64,000 nt of DNA from Bacillota bacterium (GTDB lineage: Bacteria; Bacillota; Clostridia; Christensenellales; Aristaeellaceae). Below the pieces are notes generated by a model. That model did not search any database, was not told the origin of the DNA, and saw only the letters and a program-made list of their open reading frames with translations. Positions 41,274 through 48,698 of the stretch are shown in pieces (positions within the stretch are counted from its first letter, which is position 1; each line of letters opens with the position of its first letter). The position numbers were made by a program, and so were the translations under genes. The DNA is taken from contig JAEYOW010000037.1 of the NCBI GenBank assembly GCA_023411375.1, positions 1-64,000 of the forward strand, written 5' to 3'.

Positions 41274-41535
41274 CCAGCACACCTCCAATCTGCTCAATGC
41301 CGTCGATGACGTAAACCCTGAAGCCGAGCCGCTGAAGCAGTCCATGCCTTGCAACTTGTAAAGGACGCGGTTTACAACCCCTTGCCTTGACTTCCACAAA
41401 GCCGATATGACCGCCCGGCAGAAGAACAATACGGTCTGGCATTCCATCGAAACCCGGACTTATGAACTTTGGCACGATGCCTCCCATGGCTTTTGCGGTG
41501 CTCACGAGCTTTTGCTCAATAATCTTTTCTCTCAT
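41254..41535 (-). CDS. VRR-NUC nuclease
   Basis: A 93-residue protein of the VRR-NUC (restriction-endonuclease-like) family: KLVSTAKAMGGIVPKFISPGFDGMPDRIVLLPGGHIGFVEVKARG, with the D...ExK catalytic pattern (PDRIVL, FVEVKA) and C-terminal helix. Single-domain phage versions cut branched DNA. It is coupled to the SNF2 helicase. Its start follows a 150-bp non-coding gap containing a large inverted repeat. Confidence 0.88.
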   Translation of the reverse strand: MREKIIEQKLVSTAKAMGGIVPKFISPGFDGMPDRIVLLPGGHIGFVEVKARGCKPRPLQVARHGLLQRLGFRVYVIDGIEQIGGVLDEILTP

Positions 41536-41566
41536 AATTCCTCCAAGTGGGACAATGGGACAGGTT

Positions 41567-41668
41567 GGGACAACTTTTCCCTATATTTACTTACGCGCGT
41601 GTGTGGGTACATGGGTTTATCTCTTGTTATGAAAAACGCATTTTGAATATAAGGAGAAAAGTTGTCCC
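41567..41668. repeat. Large inverted repeat between vapE and VRR-NUC genes
   Basis: GGGACAACTTTTCC followed by TATATT (41567-41588) is repeated inverted at 41646-41668 (AATATA...GAAAAGTTGTCCC) with about 57 bp between. It also lies beside two further GGGACA words. It may be an origin, a binding site or an mRNA fold. Confidence 0.6.
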
Positions 41669-41686
41669 GTCCCAGCAGCTTGTCCC

Positions 41687-44023
41687 TCAATCGACTCGGC
41701 GATATACCCTCTGCCGACCATACAGCGGCTGACGACTGCGTTCAGTGGTGCGCTCCCAGCCATCGACCTGCGACATGAGCGCCGCTGTCGCATAGCTATC
41801 GGCGGGCTTCATTTCCGGCAGATTACGTCCGAAGCATTCACACCAGATTTCAGCGTTGGTGACCTCGGTTCTGACTACTGTTCCTTTGGGATTCGTGGGA
41901 TCACCTTTATCCGACATATAGTTGCGGCGGGCGAAGATGTCCATGTCGTTCCAGTTTTCCGGCAGCAGGGTGTTCAGATATTCCTCAACCATGCCAATAC
42001 GCTCGTCTACCTCCATGGCGCTGCGCTGCGCCTGTTCGGATGCTTCGAGAAGATCGCCCTCCAGATACAGCTTTTCGCCGGACTCGTAGATTGCCTTTGC
42101 CTCCGCCCAGAACTGGTCGCGGAAGTGCTGGTCAAAACTCCATTTTTTCTTTTGCTTCTTCTGATGCAGTTTGATAATCCAGAAGCGGCGGTTGCCGGTG
42201 ATATCGCGCAGATAACCGCGCTCACCATTGACCGTTGCAATGATGATGCACTGCCTTGGATGGCTTTCAACCGTTTTCCCGTAGCTCGGACGATATTTGT
42301 CGTCGGCGGTTGAGAGGAATGCCTTGACCTTTTCAATATCGGCTTTTTTCATACCGGCAAGCTCACCAATTTCCACGATCCAGAAGCCCTGCAGCTTTTC
42401 CGCGCCGGACTTGTCATCCATATCGGTAAGCGACAGCGATTCGGAGTAGTATTCCGGCGTCACGAGGTCTTTGAAGATTGAGCTTTTGCCAATGCCTTGG
42501 TCACCATCCAACACGGGGACACAATCAAACTTGATGCCGGGCTTGTAAATTCGAGCGACCGCCGCCGCTGCGGTTTTTCTGGTAACTGCTCTTACATAGG
42601 GTGTGTCGTCGGCTTGCAGGTATTTGATAAACAAGTCCTCCACGCGCATCTCACCGTCCCATTCACCAACGCTGTCAAGATAATCGCGGATGGGATGGAA
42701 ATGCCGGTCATCGGCCACCTTTGTAAAAGCAACGTCGTGATTCCGGCTGGAGAACGGCAGGTAGCGAGCATCGATGAGAGACTTGAGCTGTGCGGTGTCG
42801 GCATCGCGCCAGAACAGATTTCCCTCTGGTCTGTCCCACGGGAGAGCGTCTGTGACCTGAATACGGTTAGCCAGTTCGTTGAACGCGAAGCCTACGAAAT
42901 CTGGATCGTTGTTAAGGATGAGATTGAGGTTCCATACGCTATTTTCCAGCAGGTTGCTGCGGGTCATATAGCGGAGTCGCTTGTGCCAGTCGTCATCCTC
43001 AGAAAACTCCTGGCTTGCCTGTACGACGCGTTCTTCGGTCATAAGTAGCCGGACGGCTTCGTCCTTGCTGGCAAAGTCGGCCATCTCGGAGTAGGATTTT
43101 TTCTCATCATCGCTACCGAACTTGTGTATGCGGACAAGGTCAAAGGCATTGAGCAGCTTCCCGCAAGCGGGGTCTGTCGCATGGTGGCTGTAGGCGAATT
43201 TGTCATCGTAGATCACGAGACCGGCAGTGCTTTCACCGGCGATATAGTCGTAGCGGCCCTCTGAAACTGACGGAGCGTAAACGTCCGAGAGAAATTTGTC
43301 GATTGCCGCCGTGATACTGTAAGTACGGCAAAACGCACCGATGACGCCAGATTTTGCAAGCGGGTCTTCCTGTGGCTTCTGGCTTGGCTTGCTGACCTTG
43401 CTCTCCCGTGAGGTGGTAGGCAGCAACGAGCAATCCTGCCAATTCGGATGCGCCGCGAGTATTGCATCCGGGTCGAGAAGCTCGCCGTCAAAGAACTCGC
43501 AGAGGTATTCGCCGTTGGACGGGCAGGTGGGCCAGTACATGAGCTGATTGGGAATAAAGGAGCATTCATCGAACATATCGATGCCGAGCTCTGCCGCCAT
43601 GAAGCGAGATATTGCCACGAACTCGTCTGCGGTAACGTCCCTTGTGAATGGGGCAACGATACGCAGACGGGGCGCTTCCAGCGTATGGCTGTGTGTTGAG
43701 TAGACCGCACACTTGAAGGCTAATTTCTCCTTAAGCGCGGCAATGAACTCCGGCGTCGCGTTATCAACGTCAGGTGTCCACAGCGAACGGCAGGAGACAT
43801 TACCTACCTTGCGAAGGTTGTCCCGCAGATGTCCGCCCACGAAGCCGCCTTTGTCTTTGATTTCGTCGCGCTTGGGTTTTGGGAGCTTTGCGTATTCCTC
43901 TGCAGTTTCCGTCGTGCGTATCGGTGTTTTCAGCCGGTCGCATATATCATCGAAGGACATGGTCTTATTTGACCAGAACTTTGCCTGTCGAGAATTGCCG
44001 AGCGCGATTTTCAATTCACGCAT
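41687..44023 (-). CDS. VapE-family primase-helicase
   Basis: A 778-residue replication protein. The N-terminal third resembles DUF3854/primase-polymerase-type domains (GGFVGGHLRDNLRKVGNVSCRSLWTPDVDN...YSTHSHTLEAPRLRIVAPF). The C-terminal VapE/SF3-like ATPase has PVLDGDQGIGKSSIFKDL (Walker A, about residue 505), ADIEKVKAFLSTADDKYRPSYGKTVESHPRQCIIIATVN and TGNRRFWI. It should start and unwind DNA at the phage origin. It overlaps the DUF4406 gene by 13 bp. Confidence 0.88.
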   Translation of the reverse strand: MRELKIALGNSRQAKFWSNKTMSFDDICDRLKTPIRTTETAEEYAKLPKPKRDEIKDKGGFVGGHLRDNLRKVGNVSCRSLWTPDVDNATPEFIAALKEKLAFKCAVYSTHSHTLEAPRLRIVAPFTRDVTADEFVAISRFMAAELGIDMFDECSFIPNQLMYWPTCPSNGEYLCEFFDGELLDPDAILAAHPNWQDCSLLPTTSRESKVSKPSQKPQEDPLAKSGVIGAFCRTYSITAAIDKFLSDVYAPSVSEGRYDYIAGESTAGLVIYDDKFAYSHHATDPACGKLLNAFDLVRIHKFGSDDEKKSYSEMADFASKDEAVRLLMTEERVVQASQEFSEDDDWHKRLRYMTRSNLLENSVWNLNLILNNDPDFVGFAFNELANRIQVTDALPWDRPEGNLFWRDADTAQLKSLIDARYLPFSSRNHDVAFTKVADDRHFHPIRDYLDSVGEWDGEMRVEDLFIKYLQADDTPYVRAVTRKTAAAAVARIYKPGIKFDCVPVLDGDQGIGKSSIFKDLVTPEYYSESLSLTDMDDKSGAEKLQGFWIVEIGELAGMKKADIEKVKAFLSTADDKYRPSYGKTVESHPRQCIIIATVNGERGYLRDITGNRRFWIIKLHQKKQKKKWSFDQHFRDQFWAEAKAIYESGEKLYLEGDLLEASEQAQRSAMEVDERIGMVEEYLNTLLPENWNDMDIFARRNYMSDKGDPTNPKGTVVRTEVTNAEIWCECFGRNLPEMKPADSYATAALMSQVDGWERTTERSRQPLYGRQRVYRRVD

Positions 44024-44445
44024 TTTTGTACCTCCTCGCAGTTTTCGTTAAAATAGCGTAAACGGTAATCCTTCCACTTGGCGCGTTTGATCTCATCCGC
44101 CATGCCAGGCGAGATGGTGCTGCCGAACACCCAGACCTCGGCACATTTGCTCATGAGGGCGTTGCCGAAGAACAGCCCAAGCTGTCGTTCCTTCGGGTCG
44201 TTGTCGTTGAGGAACTGCGGGAACAGCAGATGCGGCGCGATAGGGATACAGCCGTTATCGACAGCGAAACGGCTATATCCCCGCGCGGCTTTTACATTGC
44301 CCTCCGCATCGCCGGAGAACGGGGAGCAGATATACACGATGGGCCGAAAAGCCCGAAGCGCACGCTCCTCGTTTTCAATTCTTGTCAAGGCTTCAAAGGC
44401 GGTAGGGTCAAAGTAGCCCTCGCTGTTGAATTTGTTTATACTCAT
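44011..44445 (-). CDS. DUF4406/nucleoside deoxyribosyltransferase-like protein
   Basis: A 144-residue protein with PIVYICSPFSGDAEGNVKAARGYSRFAVDNGCIPIAPHLLFPQFL and GNALMSKCAEVWVFGSTISPGMADEIKRA, the Rossmann-like pattern of DUF4406 and nucleoside 2-deoxyribosyltransferases. It may act on nucleotides or NAD-like molecules. Function in phage is unproven. The ATG at 44445 follows AAAGGAG and lies about 35 bp after the second 43-bp repeat. It is the first gene of a coupled group with vapE. Confidence 0.75.
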   Translation of the reverse strand: MSINKFNSEGYFDPTAFEALTRIENEERALRAFRPIVYICSPFSGDAEGNVKAARGYSRFAVDNGCIPIAPHLLFPQFLNDNDPKERQLGLFFGNALMSKCAEVWVFGSTISPGMADEIKRAKWKDYRLRYFNENCEEVQKCVN

Positions 44446-44479
44446 TGGGGACACTCCTTTCACGACGGGCTTTTTGTCC

Positions 44480-44522
44480 GTCCCTACTACCCACTGGAAA
44501 AAAAGAAGCCCATCGTACAAAA
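44480..44522 (-). repeat. 43-bp upstream repeat, copy 2
   Basis: Same element as 6597-6639, with two substitutions near its left end. It lies between the polymerase stop and the DUF4406 gene. On the minus strand it reads TTTTGTACGATGGGCTTC and ends 34 bp before the DUF4406 start. Confidence 0.75.
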
Positions 44523-44526
44523 GCCA

Positions 44527-47394
44527 TCAATCTTTTTTATAAAAATCCGTTTCATAACCGTCGGCACGAAGAATCAGGCTCTCTGCCCACGGCGGCGTTC
44601 TGCTCATCTGCTCACAAACCGCCGACAGAGACATACGCGAATCGGCTTCAATTACGAGCTCATCATGTATATGCATGACAATGGAGCAAGAGCGGAGCGT
44701 CTGCATGGAGTAACAGAGAACATCTCGTGCGGTGGCTTGAACAATGTTTTCCACAAATTTGGGACCATAGGAATCGAGCCGTTCCCATTTCTTTGTCCCA
44801 CCGACACCTTCGTAGGTAATGCAGCTACCGCCGAACTTGTTTTCACCGACGCGGGGCTTCACATACGCGAGCTGTCTGCCAGAGGGCAGCGTAATGAACA
44901 GGAAACCGCTCTGATAGGCAAAGCGAATACCGTGCGTTACCGCTGTCGTTTTCTCCCTGACCGCTGTCATCGCGGCGCGGTCAACGTCCCACCAGAACTG
45001 CACAATATGCGGATTCGACTGCCGCCACGCAGTGACCAGCGGCGGAAGCTCCTCCTCGGTCAAGCCCATGTCAAGAGCGCCCATCGCTTTCAGCGCACCG
45101 ACTGAGCCACCGTAGCCGCAGTTATGGACGAGTTTTCCCGATACGGTAAAACGATGATGTGGTCCGGCATTTCGTATGTCATAAAGTCGAGCCGTGCGCT
45201 GATGGTTCGCCAGTTCTTTCTCCTCTCGAACACTGCCGTCTCTGCGTCTCGGATTATTTCGCTTCGATCCAGCCCTTGAGACAGCTTTCTCGTCACAACA
45301 CTCCTTGCATACGGCCAATACCGCTGATCGAACTGCGTTAGTACTGTCTGCCGCTTGTTTTGATTGTTCTGTGTGTGCGTCACAAAGCGCAGATTTCCCT
45401 CGGCATAATCCGAATTGTTGTCGATGCGGTCTATCTCCATCTTCCGTTTCGGCAGACCATATAGCTCGATTAAGTAAAGGCCGGCCTCTGTGATACTTTG
45501 AAAACGGAATCGGATACCTCTCCCGCCATAATTGGCATATTGAGGATTCTGAGGGTTTTCGCAGCGTTGCTTCGCCGCAGTTAACCGTCGATAAAGCCAG
45601 CACGGTACTTGTCTTGGCTGGGAGCAGCTCTGACACCCGTGAGATTTTCCGCTGATGAGATTCCTGTAGTCCTGCCACTGGATGCTGCCGCAGCCGATGC
45701 ATTTTGTCAGAACATAGCAGTGGTTCATTGTTTTGTTCCAGCGTTTCTCTGCACAGATGATTTTCACCCAGCCGTATTGCCTCCCGAGCATTTCCGGTTT
45801 GTACGAGATGTGCGCCGCAGGCGGAGGCAACTCCAAACTGTATCGGCCACGGTTGCCCTTCGACCCACACAAGGTGGTCGATGGATGCTGTGAGTCCTTC
45901 ATATTTGATTACGCTCCTTTCGCCGCGAAATACAACGCCGTCGTGTTTCACCCAACTATCACCATCCCATAGGCGCATATCGGTTGTGACTTTTTCTATG
46001 GGAACTAAGCCGGAATCGGTCAAAACAAGCTGTCCTTCCGCAATGCAGGCTAATTCGGCGACCTTGCCTTTTTGCCGTAGTTCACCATTAATGCCATGCT
46101 TGACGACGGGAACATGAAACATCTGTGAGGCGGTAGCACAGTAAATATCTTCGCCTTTAACAAAAGCGTTGGATTTCCATGTCTCTCCAGCAAGCCACGC
46201 GATGACGCGGGCTTCGATAGCACTAAAGTCGCTTACGATGAATTTTGCACCAGCTCTTGGTACAAAGGCTGTGCGGATAAGCTGAGAAAGCGTGTCTGGC
46301 ACATCTTCGTAGAGCATTTCCAGTGCGTCAAAGTCGCCGCTGCGCACAAGAGCGCGGGCTTCAGCCAAATCCTCCAGATGGTTTTGCGGCAGGTTTTGCA
46401 TCTGGATGAGACGTCCCGCCCAACGCCCGGTACGATTCGCACCATAAAATTGAAACATTCCACGGGCACGACCATCGGCGCAGACGGCATTTTCCATCGC
46501 CTGATACTTTTTCACCGAGGATTTCGCAAGTTGCTGTCGGAGTGCAAGCACATCTGTAAGCTCCGGCGGCGCTGTTTTGAGCAGTTCCGCAACAGCCTTT
46601 TTGCCGAGCGTATCCGTTTCCAGACCGTTGTCGGCAAGCCACTGCTTCATCTGCTGTACGGAGTTCGGATTGTCCAATTCAGTAAGCTGTTTCATCGCCA
46701 CTGTAAGCTCAGAGCGGGAGCGCCCATCAATGGCGATAGCTTCCTGCACGAGCGTCATATCCAGCGCCACACCTCTGTCGTTTATTTCTTGGTCGAGGTG
46801 GTATTCATCCCATACGGACTCCGGCACGGGAAACCTCATGAGCCTTGCCTGTATGGACATTTCCGTTTCCACATCCCGCACGTTATACTTTTTGAACGCT
46901 GACCACTTGTCCGGCGCATGATAGGGGTAATTGCGGGTGCGTTCTCCGTTTGCTTTTGTCGGTGTACAGGGCTGGCAGAAGTGTTTGATGAGGTCTTTGC
47001 CCTCGGTCAGCTTCTGCTTATCCAGCTTGAGTACCGCGCCGACACCCTCCAGCGACAGCGGCAAACCCATCGTTGCCGCCCAGACCATGGAGCACCGCCA
47101 CGAAACTGGATCGATATACTCGCCGGTCGGTAGGCCAATAAAGCGGGAGAGGCAGATCCTCTCGAAGCTGGCGTTGAACGCCCACTTGGTCACAGCCTCA
47201 TCGGTAAGCGCCGCAATAATGTCGGCGGGCAGCGTTTCGCCGCAGGCGAGGTCAACCACCTGCACAGCACCGCCGTCCACGGAGTAACCGAATAGGAGTA
47301 TTTCAAAATCCGGCGCTTCCGAGTATTTGTACAATCCACATTTTTGAAGATTAGCCGAAGAAAACGACTCAATATCGATTGTCAAACTATTCAT
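44527..47394 (-). CDS. Family A DNA polymerase interrupted by an intein
   Basis: A 955-residue precursor. An exonuclease-like N-terminus (LTIDIESFSSANLQKCGLYKY) precedes polymerase motif A (FIVSDFSAIEARVIAWLAGE, about 386-405), motif B around GELRQKGKVAELA/CGYGGSVGALKAMG, and motif C (MHIHDELVIE, about 905-914). Residues 450-758 are an intein inserted in motif B: it starts CIAEGQLVLTDSGLVPIEKV, has block B GLTASIDHLVWVEG and ends YDIRNAGPHHRFTVSGKLVHN before Cys+1. Splicing would rejoin AELA to CGYGG and leave a 646-residue polymerase. The start overlaps the stop of an HNH gene by 8 bp. Confidence 0.92.
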   Translation of the reverse strand: MNSLTIDIESFSSANLQKCGLYKYSEAPDFEILLFGYSVDGGAVQVVDLACGETLPADIIAALTDEAVTKWAFNASFERICLSRFIGLPTGEYIDPVSWRCSMVWAATMGLPLSLEGVGAVLKLDKQKLTEGKDLIKHFCQPCTPTKANGERTRNYPYHAPDKWSAFKKYNVRDVETEMSIQARLMRFPVPESVWDEYHLDQEINDRGVALDMTLVQEAIAIDGRSRSELTVAMKQLTELDNPNSVQQMKQWLADNGLETDTLGKKAVAELLKTAPPELTDVLALRQQLAKSSVKKYQAMENAVCADGRARGMFQFYGANRTGRWAGRLIQMQNLPQNHLEDLAEARALVRSGDFDALEMLYEDVPDTLSQLIRTAFVPRAGAKFIVSDFSAIEARVIAWLAGETWKSNAFVKGEDIYCATASQMFHVPVVKHGINGELRQKGKVAELACIAEGQLVLTDSGLVPIEKVTTDMRLWDGDSWVKHDGVVFRGERSVIKYEGLTASIDHLVWVEGQPWPIQFGVASACGAHLVQTGNAREAIRLGENHLCRETLEQNNEPLLCSDKMHRLRQHPVAGLQESHQRKISRVSELLPAKTSTVLALSTVNCGEATLRKPSESSICQLWRERYPIPFSKYHRGRPLLNRAIWSAETEDGDRPHRQQFGLCRGKSALCDAHTEQSKQAADSTNAVRSAVLAVCKECCDEKAVSRAGSKRNNPRRRDGSVREEKELANHQRTARLYDIRNAGPHHRFTVSGKLVHNCGYGGSVGALKAMGALDMGLTEEELPPLVTAWRQSNPHIVQFWWDVDRAAMTAVREKTTAVTHGIRFAYQSGFLFITLPSGRQLAYVKPRVGENKFGGSCITYEGVGGTKKWERLDSYGPKFVENIVQATARDVLCYSMQTLRSCSIVMHIHDELVIEADSRMSLSAVCEQMSRTPPWAESLILRADGYETDFYKKD
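45090..45902 (-). CDS. HNH endonuclease encoded out of frame inside the polymerase intein
   Basis: A 270-residue frame, +1 to the polymerase, lying almost wholly within the intein DNA (46047-45121). It has a CIGCGS...HGCQSC zinc knuckle, RLTAAKQRCENPQNPQYANYGGRGIRF and KMEIDRIDNNSDYAEGNLRFVTHTQNNQNKR, which is the phage HNH/GIY-like homing endonuclease pattern, then YARSVVTRKLSQGLDRSEII. The first ATG (45902) has AAAGGAG eleven bases upstream; ATG 45791 (MLGRQYGWVKII) is an alternative. The polymerase frame stays open across all of it. It would start homing of the intein DNA if made. Confidence 0.75.
   Translation of the reverse strand: MKDSQHPSTTLCGSKGNRGRYSLELPPPAAHISYKPEMLGRQYGWVKIICAEKRWNKTMNHCYVLTKCIGCGSIQWQDYRNLISGKSHGCQSCSQPRQVPCWLYRRLTAAKQRCENPQNPQYANYGGRGIRFRFQSITEAGLYLIELYGLPKRKMEIDRIDNNSDYAEGNLRFVTHTQNNQNKRQTVLTQFDQRYWPYARSVVTRKLSQGLDRSEIIRDAETAVFERRKNWRTISARLDFMTYEMPDHIIVLPYRENSSITAATVAQSVR
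45121..46047 (-). mobile_element. Intein coding DNA in the polymerase gene
   Basis: 927 bp from the Cys1 codon (46047) to the terminal Asn codon (45121), 309 codons in the polymerase frame. Splicing blocks A, B, F and G are present (Cys1, TASIDH, HN, then Cys+1). The centre of the intein in this frame has no recognisable endonuclease because that lies in the +1 frame. Confidence 0.85.
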
Positions 47395-47893
47395 GTGCCA
47401 TCATCCTCTTTTCTGCCGCTAAACGTGCCGACTGCGCAGCTATTTTGCTTTTGTACCAGCCGATGTATCTGCCACACAAATTCACTTGATACCCGCCAGA
47501 ATGCGGACTAATTCCAATTAGCCCTGTTGTGTTATCCTTTCTTTTGGCTCTATGGTAATCAGTGCGTCCATTGATATATGCGTGGTACATATTTTCTTGA
47601 GCAGTGACCCACTCCAAATTTGACACACGATTATCCGACTTATTTAGATTTTTGTGATTGACAACATAATTGCTCTTGGGCGGTGTACCGAAAAACGTTA
47701 AGGCGACAAGGCGATGAACATAGTAACGCATTTTTATGCCGTTTCTATCAGACAGTTGAATCGCCCGATAGCCATGACCGCATTGAACATCTTTTCGTAT
47801 AAGGTTATTCCTGTGACTTTTTATCCTTCCGTAGTTACTTATCTCATATAGTTGCTCATATCCGGGTATGTCTTTCCATATTTCAATTTCCAT
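47387..47893 (-). CDS. NUMOD4/HNH homing endonuclease
   Basis: A 168-residue free-standing endonuclease: NUMOD4-like EIWKDIPGYEQLYEISNYGRIKSH, HNH core YYVHRLVALTFFGTPPKSNYVVNHKNLNKSDNRVSNLEWVTAQEN, and a C-terminal AP2/NUMOD-like NTTGLIGISPHSGGYQVNLCGRYIGWYKSKIAAQSARLAAE. It is directly upstream of and overlaps the polymerase gene by 8 bp. It may compete with or once have served the intein in the polymerase. The start at 47893 has GGAGG about eleven bases upstream; ATG 47911 lies on that site. Confidence 0.9.
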   Translation of the reverse strand: MEIEIWKDIPGYEQLYEISNYGRIKSHRNNLIRKDVQCGHGYRAIQLSDRNGIKMRYYVHRLVALTFFGTPPKSNYVVNHKNLNKSDNRVSNLEWVTAQENMYHAYINGRTDYHRAKRKDNTTGLIGISPHSGGYQVNLCGRYIGWYKSKIAAQSARLAAEKRMMAHE

Positions 47894-47958
47894 GGTTTTA
47901 TCGTCCTCCATACGAGAGGCGGCGGAGAAAGACAGTCTCCCTCCGCCGCCTGATTTAC

Positions 47959-48108
47959 TTACTGCTTTTCGCCGTTTTCTTTGCGATTACGCTTCTTCTC
48001 GCGGTGTTCGTCTATCGCAAACTTCACGATGGCGAACAGGTTTCCGATAAGCGTGCCAACTACGGCACCGAAGCAGACAGCAAGCATGAGGGATTCAATA
48101 TGTGTCAT
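47959..48108 (-). CDS. Small single-pass membrane protein, 49 residues
   Basis: A short gene: MTHIESLMLAVCFGAVVGT, then LIGNLFAIVKFAIDEHREKK and a basic tail ending NGEKQ. One hydrophobic segment (about 6-30) then a charged tail. The ATG at 48108 has GGAGGG eight bases upstream. It lies between the DUF2815 gene and the HNH gene in the same operon. Similar one-pass peptides are frequent in phage early regions; no function is known. Confidence 0.65.
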   Translation of the reverse strand: MTHIESLMLAVCFGAVVGTLIGNLFAIVKFAIDEHREKKRNRKENGEKQ

Positions 48109-48122
48109 AGTCGTTGCCCTCC

Positions 48123-48698
48123 TTAGTTCAAGAACTCGTCGTCATCGTCGGTAGCGAAGTCGGACTCAGCAGACGCCTTGCCGCCGAGAGGCTCACCATC
48201 GCGGAGCTTCTGCAGGTTGTTGAGTCCGCAGGCGATACCCTTATTGCCGTTGCTATTAAATGCATAGAAGCTGATGCTGGCGCGACCATACACACCGGAG
48301 TAAACCTCAGAGCGGGTCAGGACGGGATTGCGGTCGGCATCCACGATGCCGGGAGCGGTGGTCGCGTTGGCGTTGATAAAGTAAGCGTTCGCGTAAGCCT
48401 CGTCATCGGGACGTTCCGTATCGCCGTCGCGCAGGGGCGTTTTGAGTGCTGCCATCGGAGGCACGGACTTGCCATTGCCCTTGAGCTTAGCCTCACCCTC
48501 GTGGTAAGCCGCCTCGATAGCAGCCTTGATCTTGGCGACCGTCTTGGTGTCGGACTTCGGAATAATAAGGCTGACCGAGAACTTCGGCGTACCGCCGTTG
48601 ATGCTTTTTGCTTCCCAGACGTTGGCGTAAGACCAGCGGGTGTCGGGACCAGTGATGACCTTCATCGGGTTGTTTACCTTGTTTGTGCTGTTATTCAT
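48123..48698 (-). CDS. DUF2815 single-stranded DNA-binding protein
   Basis: A 191-residue protein of the DUF2815 family, which has been shown in phage Enc34 to bind single-stranded DNA with an OB fold (family knowledge): VITGPDTRWSYANVWEAKSINGGTPKFSVSLIIPKSD, ADRNPVLTRSEVYSGVYGRASISFYAFN and an acidic tail DDDDEFLN typical of SSBs. It coats DNA during phage replication. The ATG at 48698 follows GGAGG and overlaps the DUF2800 gene by 8 bp. Confidence 0.9.
   Translation of the reverse strand: MNNSTNKVNNPMKVITGPDTRWSYANVWEAKSINGGTPKFSVSLIIPKSDTKTVAKIKAAIEAAYHEGEAKLKGNGKSVPPMAALKTPLRDGDTERPDDEAYANAYFINANATTAPGIVDADRNPVLTRSEVYSGVYGRASISFYAFNSNGNKGIACGLNNLQKLRDGEPLGGKASAESDFATDDDDEFLN

Noticed and set aside
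44527..44700. Extension of the DUF4406 protein into the 43-bp repeat (start near 44520)
   Set aside because: The repeat is open in that frame in this copy, but the ATG at 44445 has the proper AAAGGAG and matches the expected protein start.
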